DNA from: Deltaproteobacteria bacterium
GTDB lineage: Bacteria > Myxococcota_A > UBA796 > SXON01
Direction of reading: 5' to 3'
DNA length: 32,661 bases
NCBI GenBank assembly: GCA_014191855.1
Contig: BJHF01000073.1
Span: 1-32,661, forward strand
Shown: positions 23,351-32,042 of the stretch, in pieces
Position numbering within the stretch: the stretch's first letter is position 1
Layout of the letters: every line of letters starts with the position of its first letter
Made by a program: the position numbers and the translations under genes
Notes under the pieces: model-generated
The model's database searches: none
What the model saw: the letters and a program-made list of their open reading frames with translations, nothing else
Told to the model about the DNA's origin: nothing

Positions 23351-23892
23351 GCCATCCGTGCCACTGCGCAGGCCCCCGCTGCGAAGCAGGCTTCGGCGTT
23401 CTCCTCCCCCACCCCGCCCAGCGCAATCACCGGAATTGGGATCGCCGCGCACGCGGCGGCGAGGCCATCGAGCCCGAGAGTGGGTCGGGTGTCCTCCGGC
23501 TTTGATCGAGGCGTAAAGATGGGTGAGAGCATCACGTAATCGGCCCCGGCCGCGGCGGAGACCAGGGCTTCCTCGATGGAGTGCACGCTCTGCCCCAGGA
23601 GCCCGGGCACACGCGCTCGCCAGGCCGCCGCCCGTTCATGGGCAGGGAGGTGTACTCCGAGAACGCCACCGTGTTCGGGCGCACCCGCGCACCGTGCGTG
23701 CACCAGCACCTCGAACCCCAGATCACGCAAAGTGGCCAGCCACGCCTCCAGGAGCTCGAAGGAGGCTCCATCTACGCGCAGAAGTAAGGTTTCGCCCGTA
23801 GCCTTTGCGCCCGCGAGGCGCGCCACCCACTCCCCAGCCGCCTGGGGCGTCAACGGCGAAATGACGATCCGACGCGGCACGGGCCGGGTCAC
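23281..23892 (-). CDS. ThiE/TenI-like TIM-barrel protein
   Basis: A 203-residue protein of the thiamine-phosphate synthase/TenI superfamily. The best conserved part is HLPAHERAA, GQSVHSIEEALVSAAAGADYVMLSPIFTPRSKP (the phosphate and thiazole side of the barrel) and PVIALGGVGEENAEACFAAGACAVARM. The N-terminal half lacks the RxKxxxxxE and INDR motifs used by ThiE to bind the pyrimidine pyrophosphate (LLLRVDGASFELLEAW and VLVHARC occupy these places), so TenI-like aminothiazole tautomerase or another role is as likely as synthase activity. The GTG start overlaps the preceding stop as GTGA. The last ~25 residues (SATSTITTAKKIVATSLPKKP) are atypical and overlap the facing gene. Confidence 0.8.
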   Translation of the reverse strand: MTRPVPRRIVISPLTPQAAGEWVARLAGAKATGETLLLRVDGASFELLEAWLATLRDLGFEVLVHARCAGAPEHGGVLGVHLPAHERAAAWRARVPGLLGQSVHSIEEALVSAAAGADYVMLSPIFTPRSKPEDTRPTLGLDGLAAACAAIPIPVIALGGVGEENAEACFAAGACAVARMAQSATSTITTAKKIVATSLPKKP

Positions 23893-26180
23893 GACGCCGC
23901 CGACCTCGCCGCGGCCGCCAGCTCCACCAGCTCTCCGGCCTCCTCCGCTGGAACGGGCCGCCCAAAGTGCCAGCCCTGCCCGTACTGGCATCCCAGCTCC
24001 GCGAGGCGCGCCGCCGCGCTCGCCGACTCCACGCCCTCCCCGATCACCGGCAGGGAAAGCGCGCTCGCGAGCTGCAGGATCGCGACGGCCACCGCCTCGT
24101 TTCCCGCCACGAGATCCTCGACGAACGTACGATCGAGCTTGAGCATCGCCACCGGCACGGCCCGGAGCCGCACGAGCGACGAATACCCGGTGCCGAAGTC
24201 GTCCAGCGCGACCCGCACACCGAGGGAAGCGAGCGTCTCGATCCGGTCGCGCCAGCGGTCTTCGCTTTTTCCAAACTGCGTTTCGGTGACCTCGAGCACC
24301 AACGCGGAGCCCGGGAGCCCGTGCCGGCCGAGCGCGGAGGCAATCTCGGGGATCAATTCCGGCGATTCGAAGCGCCGCGCGGAGTGGTTGAGGCAGAGGA
24401 AGAGGCCCGGCAAACGGGCCACCCACGGGGCGAAGGCGGCGAGCGCCCGCTCCAACACCTCGGCGTCGAGCTCGGCGATCAGCGGGCCGTCCTCGGCTAC
24501 CGCGATGAACTCGTCGGGGGCGATCACGCCCCGAACCGGATCGACCCACCGGGAGAGCGCCTCAAAGCCCAACAATGCGCCCGATGCCATGTCCACTACG
24601 GGCTGGAAGTGCACCGAGAAGTTCGGCCCCTTGAGGGCCTCACGCAGCGCCTGCTCGGTGGCCAGCCGCTGCGTTACCCGGCCGTGCATCGCCTCGTCGT
24701 AGATCGACCAACCATCTCGCCCAGCCTGTTTCGCGGCGTACATGGCCGTGTCTGCCTCCTTCAGCAGGTCGGCTTCCGTCGACTCTGGCCGGAGCACCGT
24801 GATCCCCACACTCGCCGTGAGATCGTAGCTGTGTCCCGCCTCGAGCAGCGGCACCCGCACCGCTGCCAGGAGCGCCCTGGCGCGCGAAACCGCCACGTCA
24901 AAGCTGGCGACATCCTCCAAGACCACCGCGAATTCGTCCCCGCCCAGGCGCGCCACGGTGTCACTGCCGCGCACCTGTAGGCTGAGGCGGCGCGCCACCT
25001 CGGCGATGAACCGATCCCCCACGGCGTGCCCGAGGTGGTCGTTGATCCGCTTCATACGGTCGAGATCGATGAACAACAGCGCTGCGCGCACATCGGGGGA
25101 GCGGCGCACCCTCGATAGCGCCGCTCCGAGGCGATCCAGCAGCAGGGCCCGGTTGGCCAGGCCCGTAAGCGGGTCGTGGAGCGCGTCGTAACGCAAACGG
25201 GTCTGGCTCGCGGCGTCCGCGTCCAGCAGTCCGTTTACGGCCGACGCCAATTCGTCCAGCTCGTCCGTTCCCGCCACCGTTAGGCGTGAGTCAGAGGCGC
25301 CGCCGCGAATCCGCGCCGCCTGCTCACCGAACCGCGCGAGGCGGGCGAACACCATCTTGTCGAGCAACAGGAGCGCGGCGATGATGACCACGAGGCCCAG
25401 GGCCGCGGTGTTGGCTGCCACCAGCGTGAGCTGAGACCACACGCGGGGGCCGGCCGTTTCGTGGCGTACGAGGCGCGCGCTCCACCCCTCGAAGCCCGGC
25501 CCCAGCGCGAGGGAGCGCACAGCGGCCTGGCCGCTCCCAGGGCCGGGAGGCGGGGGAGGGGACGTGGTCGGGAACAACGAGAGCGCGCCGCCAGCGAGCT
25601 GTTCAGCGCCTTCCAAGCGGGCGGCGTCCAACCGGCGCGCGGACACCCATACACTTGCATCGCCCCCGGTGCCATCACTGCGCGTTACCGGCTCGGCCGC
25701 GTACAACCAGGGTTCTCCTTCGATCTGCACCAGGCCGACTCGCTCGGTCGGTTCGCGGAGCAGCGGCTCCATGGCTCCCAAAACGGCGGGGCCCGCCGGC
25801 ACCACCTGCGTTGCGCCGCCCACGACCCGACGTTGTCCGGCAAGGATCAGCGCGCCGGGCCGACCGACGAGCACCGCGTCGAGATCAAGATTGTCCCAGC
25901 TCTCAGCCGTGAAGCTGTCGGATTCGTAGCCGGGGCGCTCGCCATGCAGGAACTGCCACGTGTCGTCCCACCGGGCATAGTCGCGCACCGACCCCTGCAA
26001 AGTTTCGGCGGTAGTGCCGAACCAGTGCTCGGCGGCGACCACGCGCTCGCTCGCCACCCGCCGTTGTTGCTCCACGACGGCGCGGCGCACGGCGACGGCG
26101 CTGATCACGAAGGACGTGGCGATGCCAATGGCCACCACCAGGCCCATGCTCCAAAGTGTGCGTCGGCGGAGTCCCTTCAT
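23889..26180 (-). CDS. CHASE4-like sensor / GGDEF / EAL protein (c-di-GMP turnover)
   Basis: A 763-residue inner-membrane signalling protein. One membrane span at about 10-32 and another at 253-274 flank a periplasmic sensor region whose start (HWFGTTAETLQGSVRDYARWDDTWQFLHG) resembles CHASE4. A HAMP-like linker (275-320) precedes a GGDEF domain (about 330-495) with intact RLGGDEFAVV at 413-417 and an I-site RGSD (404-407) five residues before it, so cyclase activity with product inhibition is plausible. The EAL domain (about 510-755) keeps FEAL, LNHSARRF, EVTET, DDFGTGYSS (660-668), KLDRTF and GEGVE, so c-di-GMP phosphodiesterase activity is also plausible. It is coupled to the ThiE/TenI-like gene. 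A TAGCCT element lies 12 bases before the ATG. Confidence 0.94.
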   Translation of the reverse strand: MKGLRRRTLWSMGLVVAIGIATSFVISAVAVRRAVVEQQRRVASERVVAAEHWFGTTAETLQGSVRDYARWDDTWQFLHGERPGYESDSFTAESWDNLDLDAVLVGRPGALILAGQRRVVGGATQVVPAGPAVLGAMEPLLREPTERVGLVQIEGEPWLYAAEPVTRSDGTGGDASVWVSARRLDAARLEGAEQLAGGALSLFPTTSPPPPPGPGSGQAAVRSLALGPGFEGWSARLVRHETAGPRVWSQLTLVAANTAALGLVVIIAALLLLDKMVFARLARFGEQAARIRGGASDSRLTVAGTDELDELASAVNGLLDADAASQTRLRYDALHDPLTGLANRALLLDRLGAALSRVRRSPDVRAALLFIDLDRMKRINDHLGHAVGDRFIAEVARRLSLQVRGSDTVARLGGDEFAVVLEDVASFDVAVSRARALLAAVRVPLLEAGHSYDLTASVGITVLRPESTEADLLKEADTAMYAAKQAGRDGWSIYDEAMHGRVTQRLATEQALREALKGPNFSVHFQPVVDMASGALLGFEALSRWVDPVRGVIAPDEFIAVAEDGPLIAELDAEVLERALAAFAPWVARLPGLFLCLNHSARRFESPELIPEIASALGRHGLPGSALVLEVTETQFGKSEDRWRDRIETLASLGVRVALDDFGTGYSSLVRLRAVPVAMLKLDRTFVEDLVAGNEAVAVAILQLASALSLPVIGEGVESASAAARLAELGCQYGQGWHFGRPVPAEEAGELVELAAAARSAAS

Positions 26181-26245
26181 CGCGGAATGTGCAGGCTATC
26201 CTCATCGGGCAGGTCGTGGCCGGCTTGAGGCCTGTGCTATCGTGT

Positions 26246-26262
26246 GCGCCCCCGGAGGGCGC
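26246..26262 (+). promoter_or_regulatory. GC hairpin enclosing the Shine-Dalgarno sequence of the MopE-repeat gene
   Basis: A six-base-pair all-GC hairpin (arms 26246-26251 and 26257-26262, five-base loop) ends one base before the ATG at 26264. The Shine-Dalgarno GGAGGG (26254-26259) is split between its loop and right arm. It could limit ribosome access; it also fixes the start of the gene. Confidence 0.4.
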
Positions 26263-26263
26263 C

Positions 26264-29200
26264 ATGTCCGCCTTGTTCACCTTGCTCGCCCTCACCTCCG
26301 TGCTCACGCCGAGCGCACGGGCCGACACGACGATCACCTTTTCGGAGAGCATCGGCTCAACTTCGGGCTGGAATGGGCAGACCAACGAGTACCTCACCAG
26401 CAGCGATGGCCTGTACAAGGTGGAGTATTTCTGGTTGAACACCGCCGGCCACAGCCACACCTCGGGCGGCATCGAGTACAACCACAACCAGGCCTACGGA
26501 GCGGGCAGCACGCTCACGCAGATGCAGGGCGTGCGGATTCGGCGCGTCGATGGTGCCGCATTCAAGCTCAAGCAGATGGATCTGTACGGGCAGGCCGCGG
26601 TCGGCTCCATCTCCAGCGTGACCACGGGGGCCGGAACCTACACGCTCTACACCAACATGTCGGGTAGTTCGTCGGCGCCGACGACGACGAGCTTTGGGAG
26701 CTCCTTTACCGGCGTAACCTCCATCGTGATTGGCGACGCCTGGGGTGGAGGCGGCACCAGCACGAGCAATGGATGGGACAACATCGTGCTTGGCGCGAGC
26801 ACCGATGCAGACGGGGACGGGTACAACAGCCTCGCTGACGGCGGAACTGATTGCGACGACACCGACGCCACGGTGTACGTTGGCGCACCCGAATTGTGCG
26901 ACAGCCAGGACAACGACTGCGACGGAACCGTGGACGAAGGGGTGACGACGACGTACTACGAAGATGGCGACGGGGACGGTTACGGCGACCGCTCCTCAAC
27001 GATCGCGGATTGCTCGGTTCCAAGTGGATATGTCGCTGGATCCACCGACTGCGACGACACGAACAGCGCGGTGTACCCTGGCGCTCCGGAAGTGTGCAAT
27101 TCTGTTGACGACGACTGCGACGGCACCGTGGACGACGGCGTGACGACGACGTACTACGCCGACGCCGACAGCGACGGGTACGGGAGCGCGTTGTCGACGT
27201 CGGCCGCCTGTTCTCGCCCGGCGGGCTACGTCGCGGGCTCTACCGATTGCGATGACACGAACGTGACGGTGTACCCGGGTGCGCCCGAGTATTGCGACGG
27301 CCTGGACAACGATTGCGATGGCACGGTGGACGACTCGGCGCTCGACGTGCTCACCTGGTACGCCGACTCCGACGGGGACACCTTCGGGGATGTTGCCGCG
27401 ACAACCACGGCTTGTGAGGAGCCCTCCGGTTACGTGGCCGATGACACGGACTGCGACGACACCGACGCGACGGTGTACCCGGGGGCCGCCGAGGTGGCCT
27501 ACGATGGCATCGACCAGGACTGCAACGGCGACGACGTGCTCGACGCCGACGGCGACGGAGCGGACGCCAGTTATGCAGGGGGAACCGACTGCAACGACAA
27601 CGACGATGCGGTGTACGTCGGCGCGGTGGAGGCCGCCGACGGCGTGGACGCCGATTGTGATGGCACCGTGGACGAAGGGACGGACTGGTACGACGACGAT
27701 GGCGACGGCTACACGGAAGACGGCGGAGATTGCGACGATTCCTCGGACACCGCGAATCCGGCGGCGGTCGAATCGGCGGATGGCGTCGACGAAGACTGCG
27801 ACGGGAAGGTCGACAACGGTACCGACGCGTACGACGATGACGGCGACGGCCTCTCTGAGAACGCGGGCGACTGCAACGACGGCGACGTGCGGCAGGCGCC
27901 GACGCGGGCCGAGATCTCCGACAACGGGATCGACGACGACTGCGATGGCAGCGTAGATGGCGGCGTTTCCGACGCGGACGGGGATGGGTACACCGAGGCC
28001 GGCGGAGACTGCGACGAGGGGGCCGCGACCGTGCACCCGGGTGCCGAAGAGCTGGCGGACGCGCAGGATAACGACTGCGACGGCCTGGTGGATGAGGGCA
28101 CGGACAACGACGACGCCGATGGCGACGGCGCGAACGAAAACCAGGGCGACTGCAACGACGCGGACGCTTCGGTCGGCATCGACGCCAACGAGCTGGAAGA
28201 CGGCATCGACAATGACTGCGATGGCGACGTGGACGAGGGCACCGACCAGTTCGACGACGACGGAGACGGCTACACCGAGCAGGGCGGCGATTGCGACGAC
28301 GACGTAGCGGCGGTGCATCCCGGCGCCGACGAAACGCTCAACGGCATCGACGACGACTGCGACGACGCCATCGATGGCGGCCTCAACGACGCGGACGAGG
28401 ACGGCTACACGGTCGAGGGTGGCGACTGCGACGACCAGGATGGCTGGGCGAACCCCGGCCTCTCCGAGATGTGCGACGGGATCGACAACGACTGCGACGA
28501 CGCTGTGGACGAGGAGTGCGACGCGGTGGTGGAGGCGGAGCCGAGCGAATGCGGCTGCGGCTCAGGCGGCGTTCCGGGCGCCCTCGGGGTGCTCGCGGCG
28601 GCTGCGCTCCTTCGGCGGCGGCGGGGAGGGGTCAGGACGGTGCCATTGCATTTGAATCGCAATGGCACCGTCCTGACCCCCCTGTTGACCCCCCTGTTTC
28701 TTCTTGCCTGCTCCGGTGACTACGCCCTCCAGCAGGCCGCCCGGAAGGTCGTCGTTTCGCCGGACATCGTCGATCTCGGGGACCAGGCCGTCGGCACCAT
28801 TACCGAGTTCGAGGTGACGGTGACCGCGATCGGGGGGACGGACGCGGCGATCGTGGCGGTGGATGTGCTCGACGTCGATGGCGACGGCTTCGAGCTCCTT
28901 ACCGACGAGCTCCCGGACATCACCAAAGAGGCTGGTGTCCTGAAGTTCAGCTATACCGCTGATAACCCAGCCTGGGATCGCGCCCGCATCACGATCCAGA
29001 CGAACGAATCCTCGGGCGCCGAGCACGTGATCGAGGCCCGCGCCCACGCGGGGGAGGTGACCGTGCAGTTGTGGCCGCGCCTCCTCGACTTCGGCCCCGT
29101 CGCCCTCTACGGGGACGTCACACGCGAGTTCACGTTGTTCAACACCGGTTCTGTGCCGGCGCTCATCACCAACATCGAGATCGATCATCCAACATTCAGC

Positions 29201-30070
29201 CCGCGCGATCTCACGCCGATCACCGTGCTCGCCGGGGAGTCGTCGCCAATCCTCGTGGGCTTCACCGCCGCGGAAGGCGGCCTGCAGTCGGGGGTGCTCA
29301 CGCTCACGCTGGGAACAGGCGTCGTAACCGGCGACGTGGTGGCCAACGACTGCGAGCACGGCTCCGGCGAGCTCTACGATGCCGACGCCGACGGCTACGG
29401 CGGCTGCACCGCCGACTGTGACGACACGGACGCGACGGCGCACCCCGGCGCCGCCGAGTCCTGCGACACCGTCGACCAGGACTGCGACGGTATCGTCGAC
29501 GAGGGCACCTCCTGCTACGACGACGATGGCGACGGCCTCTCGGAAGACGCAGGCGACTGCAACGACGCCGACGCCTCGATCAACCCGACCGCCACCGACG
29601 AGGCGGGAAACGGTCGCGACGATGACTGCGACGGCATCGTCGATCAAGGCAGCGTAGACGGCGACAACGACGGGAGCAGCACCTACGGCGGCGACTGCGA
29701 CGACGCCGACGACACGAGCTACACGGGCGCGCCGGAGTTGGCCGACGGCCTGGACAATGACTGCGATGGCCGCGTGGACGAAGGCACTACCGCGGCCGAC
29801 GACGATGGCGACGGCTGGGTGGAAGCCGGCGGCGACTGCGACGACACCAACGCCGACACCTACCCGGGCGCCAGCGAGATCGCGGATTGGCAGGACAACA
29901 ACTGCGACGGCCGCGTGGACGAGGAGACCGTTTCCTACGACGACGATGGCGACGGCTACACCGAGACCGGCGGCGACTGCGACGACGCCGACACCGCGCT
30001 CAACCCCGGCGCCCGCGACGACGACGCCGACGGTGTGGACGACGATTGCGACGGGACCGTGGACGCCTAG
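26264..30070 (+). CDS. Secreted MopE-type repeat protein, apparent in-frame fusion of two proteins
   Basis: A 1268-residue reading frame with a signal peptide (SALFTLLALTSVLTPSARA) and a strong Shine-Dalgarno sequence. Part 1 is a beta-rich domain (about 22-180), then 11 MopE-type repeats (variants of DCDDTDATVYPGAPE...DNDCDGTVDEG), then a MYXO-CTERM-like tail at about 763-790 (CGCG, hydrophobic ALGVLAAAALL, RRRR), where a stop would be expected. Instead the frame crosses a palindrome and enters part 2: a lipoprotein-like segment (LTPLFLLAC), two ASH/choice-of-anchor-like beta-sandwich domains, and five more repeats to the end. MopE repeats are Asp-rich putative metal-binding motifs of surface proteins. 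Part 2 may start separately at TTG 28685 or GTG 28640. Whether one or two proteins are made is unknown. Confidence 0.85.
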   Translation: MSALFTLLALTSVLTPSARADTTITFSESIGSTSGWNGQTNEYLTSSDGLYKVEYFWLNTAGHSHTSGGIEYNHNQAYGAGSTLTQMQGVRIRRVDGAAFKLKQMDLYGQAAVGSISSVTTGAGTYTLYTNMSGSSSAPTTTSFGSSFTGVTSIVIGDAWGGGGTSTSNGWDNIVLGASTDADGDGYNSLADGGTDCDDTDATVYVGAPELCDSQDNDCDGTVDEGVTTTYYEDGDGDGYGDRSSTIADCSVPSGYVAGSTDCDDTNSAVYPGAPEVCNSVDDDCDGTVDDGVTTTYYADADSDGYGSALSTSAACSRPAGYVAGSTDCDDTNVTVYPGAPEYCDGLDNDCDGTVDDSALDVLTWYADSDGDTFGDVAATTTACEEPSGYVADDTDCDDTDATVYPGAAEVAYDGIDQDCNGDDVLDADGDGADASYAGGTDCNDNDDAVYVGAVEAADGVDADCDGTVDEGTDWYDDDGDGYTEDGGDCDDSSDTANPAAVESADGVDEDCDGKVDNGTDAYDDDGDGLSENAGDCNDGDVRQAPTRAEISDNGIDDDCDGSVDGGVSDADGDGYTEAGGDCDEGAATVHPGAEELADAQDNDCDGLVDEGTDNDDADGDGANENQGDCNDADASVGIDANELEDGIDNDCDGDVDEGTDQFDDDGDGYTEQGGDCDDDVAAVHPGADETLNGIDDDCDDAIDGGLNDADEDGYTVEGGDCDDQDGWANPGLSEMCDGIDNDCDDAVDEECDAVVEAEPSECGCGSGGVPGALGVLAAAALLRRRRGGVRTVPLHLNRNGTVLTPLLTPLFLLACSGDYALQQAARKVVVSPDIVDLGDQAVGTITEFEVTVTAIGGTDAAIVAVDVLDVDGDGFELLTDELPDITKEAGVLKFSYTADNPAWDRARITIQTNESSGAEHVIEARAHAGEVTVQLWPRLLDFGPVALYGDVTREFTLFNTGSVPALITNIEIDHPTFSPRDLTPITVLAGESSPILVGFTAAEGGLQSGVLTLTLGTGVVTGDVVANDCEHGSGELYDADADGYGGCTADCDDTDATAHPGAAESCDTVDQDCDGIVDEGTSCYDDDGDGLSEDAGDCNDADASINPTATDEAGNGRDDDCDGIVDQGSVDGDNDGSSTYGGDCDDADDTSYTGAPELADGLDNDCDGRVDEGTTAADDDGDGWVEAGGDCDDTNADTYPGASEIADWQDNNCDGRVDEETVSYDDDGDGYTETGGDCDDADTALNPGARDDDADGVDDDCDGTVDA
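26804..28519 (+). repeat. Eleven MopE-type protein repeats
   Basis: Degenerate units of about 40-60 codons, each ending in a D[NQD]DCDG.[VI]D core. The first units include TTYY and GYVAGSTDC elements, and the later ones the shorter DDDGDGYTE.GGDCDD spacer. The Asp codons give a monotonous GAC/GAT-rich sequence that also opens long antisense frames. Confidence 0.85.
28628..28680. repeat. Perfect palindrome, REP-like, at the MopE fusion junction
   Basis: Two 22-bp arms (28628-28649 and 28659-28680) are exact reverse complements with a nine-base loop. The arms begin GGGGTCAGG and end CCTGACCCC. Palindromes with this edge sequence recall REP elements moved by RAYT-type tyrosine transposases, though no such gene is in the window. 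There is no T-run, so it is not a standard terminator. It lies inside an open reading frame and is translated on the plus strand. Confidence 0.8.
28674..28697 (+). repeat. Exact 12-bp tandem duplication
   Basis: TGACCCCCCTGT occurs twice head to tail, overlapping the right palindrome arm and encoding LTPL-LTPL just before the second protein's lipobox. Being 12 bp long it keeps the frame. Confidence 0.85.
29378..30067 (+). repeat. Five MopE-type protein repeats (second part)
   Basis: Five units of the same type as the first block, ending directly at the stop codon. There is no MYXO-CTERM-like tail after them, unlike the first block. Confidence 0.8.
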
Positions 30071-30091
30071 CCCAGCGCGCGGCGCCCGCGG

Positions 30092-32041
30092 CTACTTCCC
30101 GAAGTGGACCCCAACGCCGCCGCCGAGCAGCACCTTGCTCGTGGCGTCCTCCACCTCAAAACGAAGCTCTGAATCGAGGAAGTACCGCGGCGTAACGTAG
30201 TAGCGCAGCGCCAGGCCGGTGCCGACCACCCCCACTACACGCGCGGTCGCTACGCCGCGAACGGGTGTCATCCGGGCGAAGGTTTCGTCGATGGCGGAGC
30301 CGGAGACGGTTTCGATGACGCGCCCGCCGCCGGCCACGAACACAGAGGGGCGCCACTTCGCCCCATCGATCGCGAAGGAGATGCGGCTGCCGAAGTTCCA
30401 GCGCGACTCCACTTCCGAGTTGCGCGTCCACCCCAGGCGATCGATGCCGATGCTGACGTTGGGCGTGACCAACCAGTCGCCGCTCATTCCCGCGACGTAG
30501 GGGTTCGCGAAGTCGATGGAAGGATCCCACCCGGCGTAGGTGGAGAGCGTGGCCCCATCGCTGGGATGGCGGGTTTCCCGGTGCTCTTTCGGGCCTGCGA
30601 AGTACGCCGCATCGGCGATCGCGGTGCCGTACAGCATGGCGGCGCCGAGCGAGAGCGGGTCGGGGCCGGTGATGGACCCGGCGAAGAAGCCCTGATCGGG
30701 CACAAATACGCTCCCCGCAAAGAGCAGGAACGTACCGGTCATCAACAGGCCGCCCTTCACGCCCTGCTTGTTGTAGATCTGTCCCGCACCCGGAACCAGC
30801 GTGCTCAGCCCGCTGGCCACAAGCGGGCTCTGACGGAGGTTCTTCGCGTTCACCGCCGTTTCCCACCACCCCTGGTTCTCGCGGGCCACCCAGCGCGTCG
30901 CCTCCCACGCATCCTGAAACACCAGCCCATGCGCGGGCGGCTTGGCGACCATGATCGCGGGCGCGGTGGTCTCCGCGGGGGTGTCGGCGGCCGCTTCGAC
31001 GCCCTCGGCGCCCGCAACTACGGCTTTCGCGCCGCCTTTCTCTGGCGCGGGACGGGCGCCGCCGGGCGGTTCGACGAGCAGAAACTGGGTGACGGTGACC
31101 CTCGCGCCGTCGGTGAGCATCACTTCGGCCTGGTACAGGTCCTGCCCGACCATCTTGCGCATGGCGTAGCTTCCGGGCGCCAACGCGAGGGTGACTGGCG
31201 TACCGGCCACCTTCGCGACCTCCGCCATCGGCGTGCGATCGGGAAGGCGAACCACGGTTACGAGCCCGTCGAGCTCGGCGGGCAGCGTGGCCTGGGCGTG
31301 CCCGTCGGAGACCTGCGTGAGCGCGAGCTCGCCCTCGCCCTTGATGCGGAAGTCGCGATTGGGGTGCTGCACGCCCGCGGCGGTTTCCCCGGTGTGGCTC
31401 ACCACTCGATCAAAGGCGTACTTGTAGGCTTCTTCGAGGGAAACCGTACCGTCGTTCACGTCGGCCGCGCCGCGCATCCCTGAGATCAAGTAGTGCGTGA
31501 AGAAGCTGCCCCGAAGTCGCTCGGATTCCTGCGCTTCTTCGTCGGCGCTGGCCGCGGTGATCCACGCTTCGCCCTCCGCAGCGAGCCGGTCGTTGACCAT
31601 GAACGGCTGGCTCAGCGCCGCGCCCTTGAGGCGGGTGATGCTCCCCGACCGGCACGCATCGAGGACGCCCACCTTCACTTCGGCAGGCATGGCGCGGATG
31701 TCGGTGCGGATCGCGTCCCAGTCGTAGGTATCGCTGCCGATGCGCAGCCCGCGCGCGTCGGCGTGGCCCGAGTAGTAGAACAGGAACAAGTCGTCGTCAA
31801 AGCCGGAGGAGACGTCGGCGTGGGCCTTGAGCGCTTCCTTGAGCTGAGCGGCCGTAGGCGAGTAGAGGACCGTGATGTACACCGGATCGAACTGCCCCAA
31901 CTCGGTGAGCACATCCGAGAAGCGCCGAGCGTCTTCCTCGGCGTAATGCAGCGGTTCGAGGCCGGACCCACCGACGTTCGCACCCACGACCAGGGCGTGG
32001 CGCAACACGGCGGCGGAGGCGAAGCCGGCGAGCCAGAGCAC
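30092..32041 (-). CDS. Secreted caspase-like (peptidase C14) protein with C-terminal barrel-like domain
   Basis: A 649-residue protein. A very short signal-like N-terminus (MLWLAGFASA) precedes a caspase/metacaspase domain at about 12-235: LRHALVVGANVGG, LFLFYYSGHADARG with the catalytic His93, and GVLDACRSGS with the catalytic Cys130. A beta-rich PEGA-like segment (about 250-325) and a Pro/Ala linker follow. Residues 405-440 (SGLSTLVPGAGQIYNKQGVKGGLLMTG) match the short helical motif seen in DUF5683-like envelope proteins, and residues 500-649 are alternating strands ending GGGVGVHFGK, suggesting an outer-membrane barrel. The GTG start lies one base beyond the preceding stop. Caspase plus barrel in one exported chain is unusual; the protease target is unknown. 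Confidence 0.88.
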   Translation of the reverse strand: MLWLAGFASAAVLRHALVVGANVGGSGLEPLHYAEEDARRFSDVLTELGQFDPVYITVLYSPTAAQLKEALKAHADVSSGFDDDLFLFYYSGHADARGLRIGSDTYDWDAIRTDIRAMPAEVKVGVLDACRSGSITRLKGAALSQPFMVNDRLAAEGEAWITAASADEEAQESERLRGSFFTHYLISGMRGAADVNDGTVSLEEAYKYAFDRVVSHTGETAAGVQHPNRDFRIKGEGELALTQVSDGHAQATLPAELDGLVTVVRLPDRTPMAEVAKVAGTPVTLALAPGSYAMRKMVGQDLYQAEVMLTDGARVTVTQFLLVEPPGGARPAPEKGGAKAVVAGAEGVEAAADTPAETTAPAIMVAKPPAHGLVFQDAWEATRWVARENQGWWETAVNAKNLRQSPLVASGLSTLVPGAGQIYNKQGVKGGLLMTGTFLLFAGSVFVPDQGFFAGSITGPDPLSLGAAMLYGTAIADAAYFAGPKEHRETRHPSDGATLSTYAGWDPSIDFANPYVAGMSGDWLVTPNVSIGIDRLGWTRNSEVESRWNFGSRISFAIDGAKWRPSVFVAGGGRVIETVSGSAIDETFARMTPVRGVATARVVGVVGTGLALRYYVTPRYFLDSELRFEVEDATSKVLLGGGVGVHFGK

Positions 32042-32042
32042 G

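Noticed and set aside
23281..23892. Assignment as a true thiE
   Set aside because: The N-terminal substrate motifs expected of thiamine-phosphate synthase are not visible, so only the superfamily is called.
26996..28318. A 440-codon minus-strand frame rich in Val/Ala, looking like a membrane protein
   Set aside because: The Asp-rich MopE repeats read backwards give Val/Ile/Ala codons, so the hydrophobic pattern is a by-product of the repeats. The same applies to 28562-29647.
28628..28680. Palindrome as a Rho-independent terminator
   Set aside because: No T-run follows either arm and an open reading frame continues across it. Partial termination cannot be excluded, but the sequence does not show it.
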